Positions 35,001-42,377 of a stretch of DNA of 48,495 nt are shown in pieces. A program made the translations under genes and the position numbers. Origin of the DNA: an uncultured bacterium (lineage in GTDB: Bacteria; Cyanobacteriota; Vampirovibrionia; Gastranaerophilales; Gastranaerophilaceae); NCBI GenBank assembly GCA_949284715.1, contig CASDWH010000027.1:1-48495 (forward strand), given 5' to 3'. How positions within the stretch are numbered: the first letter of the stretch is position 1; every line of letters begins with the position of its first letter. The notes under the pieces are model-generated. The model was given only the letters and a program-made list of their open reading frames with translations, made no database searches and was not told where the DNA came from.

Positions 35001-36722
35001 CAGGCTGTTCTAAACCAGCTTAATATTAATGATTCGCACCGAGAAGAAGCACTTCTTGCGATTACGGGCGCCGCTGATATGAATGACCTGCCTTTTGATG
35101 TTCAGTATAATTACGAAAATACTGATTATATTAATAAAAACTATTTTACAGGAGCAAGCACTCTGGCTATTGCAACTGGAAAAGCAATAAGAGATGCTAT
35201 TCACGAGTTTCTTGGCCAGCGCGGAATTATATCGGCCGAAGAATTAAACTCTCTTCACCGTGCTGTAACGTCACTGGTTAACGGTAATTTTACACTGGAA
35301 CCCGAAAAACGCGCCTCTTTCATTGATTATTGTTCAGCTATAAATGAAATTGTTGATATGGCAGTTGCTGACGGCTTGCAGCTTCGTCAGGATGATAAAT
35401 ATGATGTTCGTCCTGAACTTATTGAAGCTATCGTCAAAGAAGCTAAAGAGAATGTGAAAAATATTAAAAGCACTTCTTCATTAAAATCTTATACGCCATA
35501 TTTTAATGACTCCGGTGTGCCGCAGCAAATTCTTGTTCTTTGTAATGTCTTGTGGGGAGCAGCAGAGAAAAAACTAAATGAACTGCATAATCACTATTCT
35601 TCAAATGGTGATGATAATCCATATAAATACAAGGATGATATGTTAGCCAAAATGCGTACTGCATTAGAAAAGTATATGCATAAGTACGACAGCATTGATA
35701 TAGCTAATGATTTAGATACTCATCAATTATATCTTATGACTAGGAATGATAACGAACGCACGGCCTTTGGTGCAAGTGATATGCGTGAAGCTATAAGACT
35801 TGTATTTACTAAGGCCGGTCTTGATGCCAAGACTGATACACAATTCAAGTTATATAAAGAAATAGCGGATCCTGCTGTTGCAAAAGTAAGAATGTATATG
35901 CGTATATTAGGGCTTTTACCCGGTGTTCCGACATTATACGGCGGTGATGAGTTCGGAATGAGCGGGTATGAAGAAAAAGCTAAAAATGTTGAACTTCAAA
36001 ACCGGAATGCGCTGCCGTTTAGTAAATTGGAGGGTGATAGCGAAGAATCGGAATACTATCGTAAAATAAATGACGATTTTAAAGAGATTTCTAATTTACG
36101 GAAAGAAGACGGCGTGTTATCCCCGCTAAATAATGGTACACCGTATTATCTTAATCCGCAGTATGCTGACGGCAGAATTTTACCTACAGTATTCACTATG
36201 GATTCTTCCGGCTCCTCAGTTTTGTCATTGTTTAATATGTCCGGCTTGTCAGCAAATTACAAGTATAATTATTATCAAGGACAAAATTATGATTCTAAGA
36301 CTACAAACCCGTATATTCCGCAAATTGATGAAGTTGAACTGGGTAAAATATCTTTAGGCACTGATAGCGCTTTTCATGCCCTTGCCGGCTTATCTTTAGC
36401 AACAGGTCTAGTATTTACAAACATAATTAAAGGTGATAATACTATATACAAAGTTGTAAAAGACGGTGCTGCATATTGTATCAAGCGTTTTGAAAAACTT
36501 GCAAATGGTGCATTAAAAGAAATTAATATAAAATTAGACAGCGGGACAATGAAGGATGGTGCGTTTACTTTATACCATAAAGTCCGCGGTGCGAGAGTCC
36601 ATTTTAAAGGCGGTTCGCATCGAGAATATTATAATCCTCAGTATAATATAGTTTCAAATCCATATCATTATTTGAATGAACATTCAACATGCGGTAAAAA
36701 GCTGTCTGTTATTTCAAAATAA
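32091..36722 (+). CDS. Giant GH13 (alpha-amylase family)-like protein
   Basis: 1,543 residues from GTG 32091; a TTG two codons upstream is 1 nt from AAGGAG, so the GTG with 7-nt spacing is preferred. GH13 landmarks are scattered: VFVMDAPLTSEG (region I-like, D267), LRYRIDALKD (region II, D807 as nucleophile), VIYDEITD (region III, E855), TFGGNHDKPR (region IV, D955), then LPGVPTLYGGDEFGMSG. The 540-residue distance from region I to II is several times the usual, implying a large insertion in the barrel. There is no signal peptide; the N-terminus holds RPAFKGYEY. It should act on an alpha-glucan, possibly glycogen, but the specificity is unknown. Confidence 0.8.
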   Translation: MKLGSISMFRPAFKGYEYVKDSFGETRFLFNYPFNDGDVEEKKKAKEEGKEFNGYRQSCDLKIIALKPDNNLDTSRTFVFKDIPKEGIAVDMKTLGFKKNDKFVYGFTIHTPDGNDVEARDAGWKMHGYNVVSMSALKPVVNGSGYLLMPDSFAPGYVYKGFTESNPDDIGKIVLDKRVRSEAENSRRTFSNILGGGLAGMQAKIPYLKERGIKVVFGTPITGGDSISGFKYWPENLFQLAGGIGEMNNFRDYMIELYKNGMVFVMDAPLTSEGFGGIHFQYAQRWGDTDNQMKHWFRMEDIDSNQIGYGIVGKNSVGLRHYLINAPHEFKEKDGQIIYDTNYDYDSSKPTIIQYYDKDYVSPETVAKKQPLEKFDKLSADNPLQTATHDDTVVNFNVAMTKSDYKAYLKNIDTLNERNRNSKDKLEFDSREGTIYVSNFPRTRLADKSAAGVVTWDANTDMIKLRYFESAYDYKSKNEQLIDEFGLTPANNEIQDMSIKFGKYWSSVVKQYHELYTAQTLGSPESALDAHILLSKLVEHKKLPIEAKKLDLEAMQMIDEDLYNISTPELSAETLIDKLVMDLPLESLELDKYTLGVLSTNYFTARATNKKQQGMSRYELAQNGNPQFTKELEERFGYSKVYNKVNDMLTGEVHDFVRAVLERTDEELPADKKIFKDSAKNILTPYGYYVTKFVAGDAARYILLRSLVPKMEVKSTSDGQIIYDYDKLRNESSLSQLGVKGHTPKYEAELLAARMHSGLKEFNTDSEEIDFVKNAVLNRVKDINLRAFKYSEAIVNGAGLGLRYRIDALKDTEDIDSLRNKGDYPSKVRENLISFWRKFKDNIAEVTTDTVIYDEITDTDLLKDSGDSPSPAVELMQTTEHTTEAAYDFFFTDFLKMFTGDPAKAGVTNGYTGGNSFNGLSETQNAINKQLRALFERQYPLEYFRSLYTFGGNHDKPRLAHCMMVDMKMVQAVLNQLNINDSHREEALLAITGAADMNDLPFDVQYNYENTDYINKNYFTGASTLAIATGKAIRDAIHEFLGQRGIISAEELNSLHRAVTSLVNGNFTLEPEKRASFIDYCSAINEIVDMAVADGLQLRQDDKYDVRPELIEAIVKEAKENVKNIKSTSSLKSYTPYFNDSGVPQQILVLCNVLWGAAEKKLNELHNHYSSNGDDNPYKYKDDMLAKMRTALEKYMHKYDSIDIANDLDTHQLYLMTRNDNERTAFGASDMREAIRLVFTKAGLDAKTDTQFKLYKEIADPAVAKVRMYMRILGLLPGVPTLYGGDEFGMSGYEEKAKNVELQNRNALPFSKLEGDSEESEYYRKINDDFKEISNLRKEDGVLSPLNNGTPYYLNPQYADGRILPTVFTMDSSGSSVLSLFNMSGLSANYKYNYYQGQNYDSKTTNPYIPQIDEVELGKISLGTDSAFHALAGLSLATGLVFTNIIKGDNTIYKVVKDGAAYCIKRFEKLANGALKEINIKLDSGTMKDGAFTLYHKVRGARVHFKGGSHREYYNPQYNIVSNPYHYLNEHSTCGKKLSVISK

Positions 36723-36745
36723 GGATGTAAAACATATTGGCAAAA

Positions 36746-36774
36746 AATAACTCCGTTTATTAAACGGGGTTATT
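36746..36774 (+). terminator. Terminator after the GH13-like gene
   Basis: AATAAC-T-CCGTTT pairs with AAACGG-G-GTTATT across a 3-nt loop, with one T/G wobble, followed by TTATTATG. It lies 24 nt after the stop. Confidence 0.75.
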
Positions 36775-36850
36775 TTATTATGTTTGAAGTATAGTAGAAT
36801 CCGCAGTCTGCCATCTGTAAAGATTTGTAAAATTTTTCTGTAAAAATTAA

Positions 36851-36866
36851 AGTTTTTATAAAAACT
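36851..36866. repeat. 16-bp perfect palindrome upstream of the translocator-like gene
   Basis: AGTTTTTATAAAAACT is self-complementary and lies 35 nt before the ATG at 36901. It could be an operator half-site pair or just an AT-rich palindrome. Confidence 0.4.
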
Positions 36867-36900
36867 GACCGTAATAAGTATTGTAATTAAGGAGTATATA

Positions 36901-38322
36901 ATGGGAATAAACGTCAACGGATTAAGCCCTACGGAAGCAAAAAAATACTGGTATGACTACAATAACGGGAATAAAAACGGACTATCAGAAGCCGAGTATC
37001 AGTCGCTGGTTACTAAATTCCGTTCATATATTGATAACTGGGAAAATGAAGTTGATGAAAACGGATATACGACAAGCGAATCTCCGGGGGAACGGCTGGA
37101 GTTTGATTCTGATGATGCGGGATTTTTTGGTGATGGCAAAGGCGGGCAGGGAATTACAAATACCGCAGTTGCAGCAGGTGCAGGTGCTGTATCAGCAGGG
37201 GTTATACCGGCTGCAAATGTTACTGTTGCAGGTAGAACGGGCTTAGATAAAGGTCTTACTGCCGCCCAGACATCAGGTAATAAAGTTAGTTTATCTCTGA
37301 TTGCAGCTGCGGCAATGCAGTTTGCGATGGCAATGGTTACAAAAGCAAATTCTCCGAATAAAGAGGCTGTTGAAGCTTGTTTAACAGCGCAGGATGAACT
37401 TTATACCGAACAGGCAAATTTGGCAGAGCAAGTATTGACAATGGAAGAAATGCAGGAAGAAATGGAGGCATTACAGGAACTGGCGCTTGCAACTAACGAA
37501 AGCGGGCAGGATGACATTGTTGATATGGAAGGGCTGTATAATTACTATTATACAAAATATCAAAATGGTACAGCTACGGATAAAGAGATTGCCTTAATGA
37601 AAGCGCTGGGCGCTCAAATGCAAGCTACCCAAACGTCTACAAATGAAGAAACACTTGGCATAAATGAAGAAATAGTTGGTATCGGCGAAGGATACGAAGA
37701 TATAACGGCAAATATTGATATAACAAATGAATTTACTACTTATGTGTCTGATATTGATGAATCAACAAAACGATCTGCGATAGCGCAGGGCGTGTTAATG
37801 ACCCTTTCAACAGCATCTGCGGCTGTTACGGGATTAAAATGTTTTGCAAGGGCAAGTGCTTTAGCCGGCTCTATAGTTGGTTCGTGGGCTGCTGTTGCAT
37901 ACTTAGCTGCCGGAGCATTAGCAACTACGGCTGCTGGTATATTTGGAAAAGAAGCATTGACACAGTTAACGGATTATCGTTCGACAGCGGAGGATACAAT
38001 AGATTTACGTCAAAATACACAGGATTTATCGGCTGAAACTACTGAATTTCAGGAAGTATCAACAGAGTATTGGGAAGAAACGGTTGATACAACAAGTGAA
38101 GAAAATTTGTATACATTGACACCAACCTATGCAACTGGCGGAGCCACTCCTGCCGGAAATAACGGGACAGAGGAAGAGTCTGAAACTCCGGAAACGCGCG
38201 GAGCTGCGGGCGGTACAACAGCCGGAGCCGGTACTAATGTTTCACAACCGGGCGTAGAGGGTGCAAATCCGTTTGTTCCTGATAATAAAGAAGAAAATGA
38301 TAAAGACAAAAACGACAAGTAA
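36901..38322 (+). CDS. Hypothetical protein with translocator/pore-like layout, 473 residues
   Basis: No family is recognised with confidence. There is no Sec signal. Residues 15-35 (YDYNNGNKNGLSEAEYQSL) look like a degenerate EF-hand or Ca loop. Small-residue hydrophobic stretches occur at about 87-110 and 131-147 (SLSLIAAAAMQFAMAMV). A strong pair lies near 300-355 (VLMTLSTASAAVTGL, then ALAGSIVGSWAAVAYLAAGALATTAAG), flanked by acidic coiled-coil helices (EEMQEEMEALQELALATNE). The C-terminus is disordered, rich in G, T, E, P and D. The order coiled coil, hydrophobic hairpin, coiled coil recalls type III translocators, but this is only a resemblance. AAGGAG precedes the ATG. Confidence 0.65.
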   Translation: MGINVNGLSPTEAKKYWYDYNNGNKNGLSEAEYQSLVTKFRSYIDNWENEVDENGYTTSESPGERLEFDSDDAGFFGDGKGGQGITNTAVAAGAGAVSAGVIPAANVTVAGRTGLDKGLTAAQTSGNKVSLSLIAAAAMQFAMAMVTKANSPNKEAVEACLTAQDELYTEQANLAEQVLTMEEMQEEMEALQELALATNESGQDDIVDMEGLYNYYYTKYQNGTATDKEIALMKALGAQMQATQTSTNEETLGINEEIVGIGEGYEDITANIDITNEFTTYVSDIDESTKRSAIAQGVLMTLSTASAAVTGLKCFARASALAGSIVGSWAAVAYLAAGALATTAAGIFGKEALTQLTDYRSTAEDTIDLRQNTQDLSAETTEFQEVSTEYWEETVDTTSEENLYTLTPTYATGGATPAGNNGTEEESETPETRGAAGGTTAGAGTNVSQPGVEGANPFVPDNKEENDKDKNDK

Positions 38323-38341
38323 TTAAGTGAGGATAATAAAT

Positions 38342-38375
38342 AAAACGACCGGTTACCGGTCGTTTTTCATTTTTA
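38342..38375 (+). terminator. Terminator after the 473-residue protein gene
   Basis: AAAACGACCGGT is followed after one base by its exact reverse complement, then a T-rich tail. It is a strong intrinsic terminator, also placed to serve the convergent prepilin gene. Confidence 0.88.
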
Positions 38376-38390
38376 ATTTTTTCTTTTTGT

Positions 38391-39152
38391 TTATCCTTTT
38401 TTTTCTTGCGCTCTTTTGCCAAAATATGTAATCTTCCAGCCCTCTTCTTCTATACGGCCGGCACAGCCGTAACCCGGCGAACTCCAGTTACAGGCATAGT
38501 CTTTATTTTCAGAAGTCCAGCCCATTGATTCTGAAGAGGCGCCGCTGGATGCAAATAATGAAACATCAGATCCGCCAACAGGATATAAGCGTCCATTCTG
38601 CGCTAAGTAGAATTTATAAACATCGTAACCGAATCTGTTTGGTTTTGTATAGCCGTTAACATCAAGATAGACAGTAGCAATTCTTCGGAGTACCTGACCG
38701 CCTTGTTGTTTGATGGCATAAGCATTTTCTGGTTTCAGGTCTTCTTCAAAATCTGTTATATACATAAATGCTTTTGTATTTATTTGCCGGATTTGATTAG
38801 CCGGCCAGGTTGAATCGAGCGAGCCGTCATCCAGTGTGTAAACTTTGTGTGCTTCATCAACTGTATAAAAGTTTAGATATTTACTTAAACCTTTATAGAC
38901 AGTATTAATACTAATATCTTTAGGGTCAAAAGCTTTCAAATCTCTTGCGTCGTCTACATCTTCCAGAACCATGCCGGCATCAAGTTTATCAGAAATTTGA
39001 GCCTGAGAAGTTTTTAATGCAGCAGCAAGCTGCATTGCTGAAACATTAGTAGTTAAAACCGGCAGCGACATTGCAGCAACGACACCTAAAATGCCTATTG
39101 TTATAAGCACTTCAGCAAGTGTAAAAGCTTGTTTTTTTCTCTTCATATTCAA
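38391..39152 (-). CDS. Type IV prepilin-like protein
   Basis: 253 residues. The prepilin leader is short and basic (MNMKRKKQA) and is followed by the classic FTLAEVLITIGILGVVAAMSL, with cleavage expected before the Phe and Glu at mature position 5. The rest is an exported globular domain. Its C-terminus has Cys pairs: ACNWSSPGYGCAGRIEEEGWKITYFG. The prepilin at the right edge ends with a related SCGGRIAAHGFK. It may be a pseudopilin, competence or type II-like component. It stands alone, with a gap of about 110 nt to the TPR gene. Confidence 0.88.
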   Translation of the reverse strand: MNMKRKKQAFTLAEVLITIGILGVVAAMSLPVLTTNVSAMQLAAALKTSQAQISDKLDAGMVLEDVDDARDLKAFDPKDISINTVYKGLSKYLNFYTVDEAHKVYTLDDGSLDSTWPANQIRQINTKAFMYITDFEEDLKPENAYAIKQQGGQVLRRIATVYLDVNGYTKPNRFGYDVYKFYLAQNGRLYPVGGSDVSLFASSGASSESMGWTSENKDYACNWSSPGYGCAGRIEEEGWKITYFGKRAQEKKG

Positions 39153-39229
39153 CAGCTCCTATAATAAATTACAAGTCAAGATTAGCATATTTTTTAAGAT
39201 AAATCAAACCGGCAGTTATATTTTAAGAG

Positions 39230-39258
39230 TTGTATTTTTTTATAAAAAAAGGTACAAT
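39230..39258 (+). promoter_or_regulatory. Predicted leaderless promoter of the second TPR-glycosyltransferase gene
   Basis: -35 TTGTAT (39230-39235), 17-nt spacer, -10 TACAAT (39253-39258), then 6 nt to the ATG at 39265. No Shine-Dalgarno. Confidence 0.6.
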
Positions 39259-39264
39259 TTCGCT

Positions 39265-40737
39265 ATGGACAGAGCAGAAGAATTATATAAACAAGGTTTT
39301 ACACAGCATACACAAGGAAATTTAGAGGAGGCAGAAAAATTTTATCTTGAATCTTTCAAACTGGCTCCTGATAATTTAAATACGCTGTTTATGCTTGCGA
39401 ATTTAAAATATCAGCAATACCGTTTCCCTGAGGCTGAAAAGTATTTAAAAAGAGCAATGCAGCATAGTGAAAATGTACGATTTTATGACTTGCTTACCAG
39501 AATTAAAATAGAACAAAAACAGTATAAAACTGCAATAGAAAGTGCAATCAGCGGTTTGAAACTTGAACCGGAAAATTTTGAGTTAAATTTTAATATTGCA
39601 CTTGCATTTAAAAAGTATGGTGATTACGAACTTGCGTTGAAGTTTTATCAGAGGGCAGAAAAACTACGGCCTGATATGTTTGTTATTCCGTATAACATGT
39701 CGAATGTTTATTTTCTGTTAGGCAAACCGCATGAATCGACACTTGCAATGGAGAAGGCTCTTGCTCTTAATCCGGGGAATGAAGAATTGAAATATTTTCT
39801 TTCAATATCTTTGTTTAGAGAGAGAAATTATCATGACGGTTTAAAACTTTTTGAAAGCAGATTGTGCAAAAAAACGGCTGCTCTTTCGCAATCCCGGCTT
39901 TTTCCTAAGAATTTTGCAGCTGCATCTGAGTGGAGGGGGGAAGACATTTCTGATAAAACGGTTTTTATGTTTTATGAAGCAGGTTTTGGAGATGTAATTC
40001 AGTATGCACGTTATTTCCCTTTGCTTAGAAAAAGGTGTAAAAGGCTTTTATTCAAGCCGCAGGAAGAACTTGTTGAACTATTTAGAGAAAACCCTCTAGG
40101 TATAGATGAAATCGTTACATACGAAATAGACCCCGAGAATCTTCATTTTGATGTTTTTGTTCCGATGCTGAGTCTGCCTTACTTGCTCGGGTTAGATGAA
40201 ACGAATATGTTTATCTCTTCAGACGGGTATATGAAACCTAATTTGGAGAAAAAAGAATTTTATAAACAGAAGTTTTTTAATAATGACAAAATTAAAATAG
40301 GTATAAAATGGCAGGGGAATACGGCCTCTGAAACAGACAGGGTAATTAATGCCGGGGCATTTATACCGCTGCTGTCTATTCCGGGAACACAGTTTTATTC
40401 TTTTCAAACCGGAGCCGGAGCGGAAGAAGTTGAAAAACTGAAACCGTATTCAGTCATAGATTTAAGCAAAGAATTTGAAAATTTTTCTGATACGGCGGCG
40501 GCGCTTGATAATCTGGATTTTGTTATATGCAATGATACATCACTTATACATCTTGCCGGAGCAATAGGTAAGAAAGGGTATATGCTGCTGCCGCTTGATT
40601 ATAACTGGCGCTGGCACCTGGATTTAAAACATAATGACTGGTACAGCGGTATAAAGATGTTTAAACAGGAAAAAGAACATGATTGGACAGCGCCGGTAAA
40701 AGAACTTTATAAAGAGCTGTGCGGAATATTGAGTTAA
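39265..40737 (+). CDS. TPR protein fused to a GT9-like glycosyltransferase domain, second copy
   Basis: 490 residues. The start at 39265 is chosen from the promoter spacing and because the protein then opens with a TPR helix (MDRAEELYKQGFTQHTQGN); the frame is open 58 codons further upstream but into the prepilin gene. The N-terminal ~220 residues are TPR units (KFYQRAEKLRPDMFVIPYNMSNVYF). The C-terminal part has FYEAGFGDVIQYARYFPLL, KIGIKWQGNTASETDR, FYSFQTGAG, and FENFSDTAAALDNLDFVICNDTSLIHLAGA. This matches the 20531-22123 protein block by block. Substrate and acceptor are unknown; protein glycosylation is one possibility. Confidence 0.82.
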   Translation: MDRAEELYKQGFTQHTQGNLEEAEKFYLESFKLAPDNLNTLFMLANLKYQQYRFPEAEKYLKRAMQHSENVRFYDLLTRIKIEQKQYKTAIESAISGLKLEPENFELNFNIALAFKKYGDYELALKFYQRAEKLRPDMFVIPYNMSNVYFLLGKPHESTLAMEKALALNPGNEELKYFLSISLFRERNYHDGLKLFESRLCKKTAALSQSRLFPKNFAAASEWRGEDISDKTVFMFYEAGFGDVIQYARYFPLLRKRCKRLLFKPQEELVELFRENPLGIDEIVTYEIDPENLHFDVFVPMLSLPYLLGLDETNMFISSDGYMKPNLEKKEFYKQKFFNNDKIKIGIKWQGNTASETDRVINAGAFIPLLSIPGTQFYSFQTGAGAEEVEKLKPYSVIDLSKEFENFSDTAAALDNLDFVICNDTSLIHLAGAIGKKGYMLLPLDYNWRWHLDLKHNDWYSGIKMFKQEKEHDWTAPVKELYKELCGILS

Positions 40738-40771
40738 TTTCTTTATGATATAATTGGATAAGAGGTGGAAA

Positions 40772-41254
40772 ATGAAGATAGCAATATATCCCGGAAGCTT
40801 TGATCCGATAACATACGGGCATTTAGATGTTTTGGAACGCGGAGCCGAAATTTTCGATAAGGTAATAATCGCGGTATCATACAATTGTAATAAGAAGGGT
40901 TTTTTAGAACCGGATGTAAGAAAAGAACTTGTTAAAAAAAGTGTTGGACACATAAAGAATGTAGAAGTTGATTCTTTTGATGGATTAACAATTGAATATG
41001 CAAGAAAACAGGGGGCTTGCGTGTTATTAAGGGGTCTGCGGGCGGTTTCTGATTTTGAATACGAGATGCAGCTTTCACAGACAAATAGTGCCTTGGCTGA
41101 TGATATCAAAACGGTGTTTTTAATTACTAAACCTGAATATACATTTATTTCATCAAGTACCGTCAGGGAGATTTTACTTAATAACGGCGATATATCTAAG
41201 TTTGTTCCGCCGCCTGTTGAGAAGTTCTTGACTAGTATGGTTTGTAAAATATAA
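40772..41254 (+). CDS. coaD: Pantetheine-phosphate adenylyltransferase
   Basis: 160 residues, standard length. It catalyses the fourth step of CoA synthesis, joining ATP and 4'-phosphopantetheine. The nucleotidyltransferase motif is YPGSFDPITYGHLDVLERG, and the end has TFISSSTVREI (ISSTxVRE), both typical. The ATG at 40772 is preferred over an upstream TTG because AGAGGTGG lies 5 nt before it, and the enzyme then starts MKIAIYPGSFDP. A TATAAT (40749-40754) places the transcription start just ahead of that Shine-Dalgarno. Confidence 0.96.
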   Translation: MKIAIYPGSFDPITYGHLDVLERGAEIFDKVIIAVSYNCNKKGFLEPDVRKELVKKSVGHIKNVEVDSFDGLTIEYARKQGACVLLRGLRAVSDFEYEMQLSQTNSALADDIKTVFLITKPEYTFISSSTVREILLNNGDISKFVPPPVEKFLTSMVCKI

Positions 41255-41269
41255 TATAATAGGACAAGT

Positions 41270-41635
41270 ATGTTAAGTGTAATTGAATTTATAAATAAAT
41301 TAGAACAGATTCCTGTAAGAGTTAAGAGAGCCAAGATTTGTATGATTGGCAAGAAACTTCTTATCAGAACAGGTGATATTGCAGATTATCTGGCGGTTGT
41401 GTATAAGGATATGCCGGAGGCTTTGCGTTATGCGCGGAAAAGAGGTATGAAAGCTTCGTTTCCCTCATTTCAGTATTTAGAACAGCTTGATAAGCTTTTT
41501 ATTAATACATCTTTTTTGAATCGCTTAGGGCTGGCTCTTATAAATATGAAAGAACTTGATATTTTGTTAAATCAAATACAACAAACCATTTCTGATGATG
41601 AAATAAAAATTAATGCACTACTTGAAAATAGATAA
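41270..41635 (+). CDS. Hypothetical protein, 121 residues
   Basis: No family recognised. It is a soluble helical protein with a basic N-terminal half (INKLEQIPVRVKRAKICMIGKK) and helices LDKLFINTSFLNRLGLALINMKE and DILLNQIQQTI. A TATAAT (41255-41260) lies 9 nt before the ATG, so its message has a very short leader; AGGA at 41261-41264 is the only possible ribosome site. It lies between coaD and the coiled-coil gene on the same strand. Confidence 0.6.
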   Translation: MLSVIEFINKLEQIPVRVKRAKICMIGKKLLIRTGDIADYLAVVYKDMPEALRYARKRGMKASFPSFQYLEQLDKLFINTSFLNRLGLALINMKELDILLNQIQQTISDDEIKINALLENR

Positions 41636-41711
41636 ATAAAGTTGACTTTTATACGCAATTTATCGTAAAATTCATGGTATGGATATCTAGATATCGTGGA
41701 GAAATGTTAGA

Positions 41712-42320
41712 ATGAATACACAGCAGGATTTAATATTTAGCTTGATGAAAGAGCTTGAAGAAGTCTTAGATAACGGGATGCCGCTTATCGGTAATTTTCT
41801 GGTTGTCGTAAAAAAAGAAACTGCTAATAATTTAATGGACAAAATATATGCTGCTCTGCCGGATGAAATTCGCGATGCGCGTGCATTGTTAAGGCGAAAA
41901 GATGAAGTACTTTTTGATGCACAGCAAAAGGCTGAAAAGATTATTACCGATGCACAGGCTGAAGCATCGCGCCTGCTGAGTGAATCTGATTTATTAAGAG
42001 CAGTACAAAAAGAGGCTGAAAAGATTAAAGAAAGCGTTATAAATGATTGTGAAAATATCAGACGTAAAGCGCTTGATGAGGCAGAAAATATCAGACTACA
42101 GGCCTTGGACGATGCATCACGTACTAAAGAAGGTGCTAATATTTATGCAGAACAGGTTCTGGTTAATCTGGAACAAAACATAACCCAGCTTCACGAAGTT
42201 GTTAAAAACGGGCAGGTAACTCTAGAAAGAAAGAGAGCCGAAGCCGGCAATTACGATAACGTTCAGGAAAATTACCCGAATAAAGGTCAAAATTATTCAA
42301 CAAATTTTAAGATTAATTAA
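41712..42320 (+). CDS. DivIVA/ATP-synthase-b-like coiled-coil protein
   Basis: 202 residues, mostly a long charged helix (RRKDEVLFDAQQKAEKIITD, then AEKIKESVINDCENIRRKAL, EAENIRLQALDDAS). No membrane segment is visible, unlike a true b subunit. The N-terminal 60 residues (LMKELEEVLDNGMPLIGNFLVV) form a compact conserved-looking part. In cyanobacteria a DivIVA-like division or polarity protein is a reasonable comparison, but I cannot confirm it. It is followed by a terminator. Confidence 0.7.
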   Translation: MNTQQDLIFSLMKELEEVLDNGMPLIGNFLVVVKKETANNLMDKIYAALPDEIRDARALLRRKDEVLFDAQQKAEKIITDAQAEASRLLSESDLLRAVQKEAEKIKESVINDCENIRRKALDEAENIRLQALDDASRTKEGANIYAEQVLVNLEQNITQLHEVVKNGQVTLERKRAEAGNYDNVQENYPNKGQNYSTNFKIN

Positions 42321-42336
42321 TTATTATCTTTTAATC

Positions 42337-42367
42337 AAAAGACGGCTTAATTAATAAGCCGCTTTTT
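42337..42367 (+). terminator. Bidirectional-looking terminator
   Basis: AAAAG and CGGCTTA pair with TAAGCCG and CTTTTT around a short AT loop. The A-run on one side and T-run on the other would allow it to serve both the coiled-coil gene (+) and the convergent plsC gene (-). Confidence 0.85.
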
Positions 42368-42377
42368 GTATATTGAA

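Noticed and set aside
39091-39264. 58-codon upstream extension of the second TPR-glycosyltransferase
   Set aside because: Runs through the promoter and into the prepilin gene on the opposite strand.
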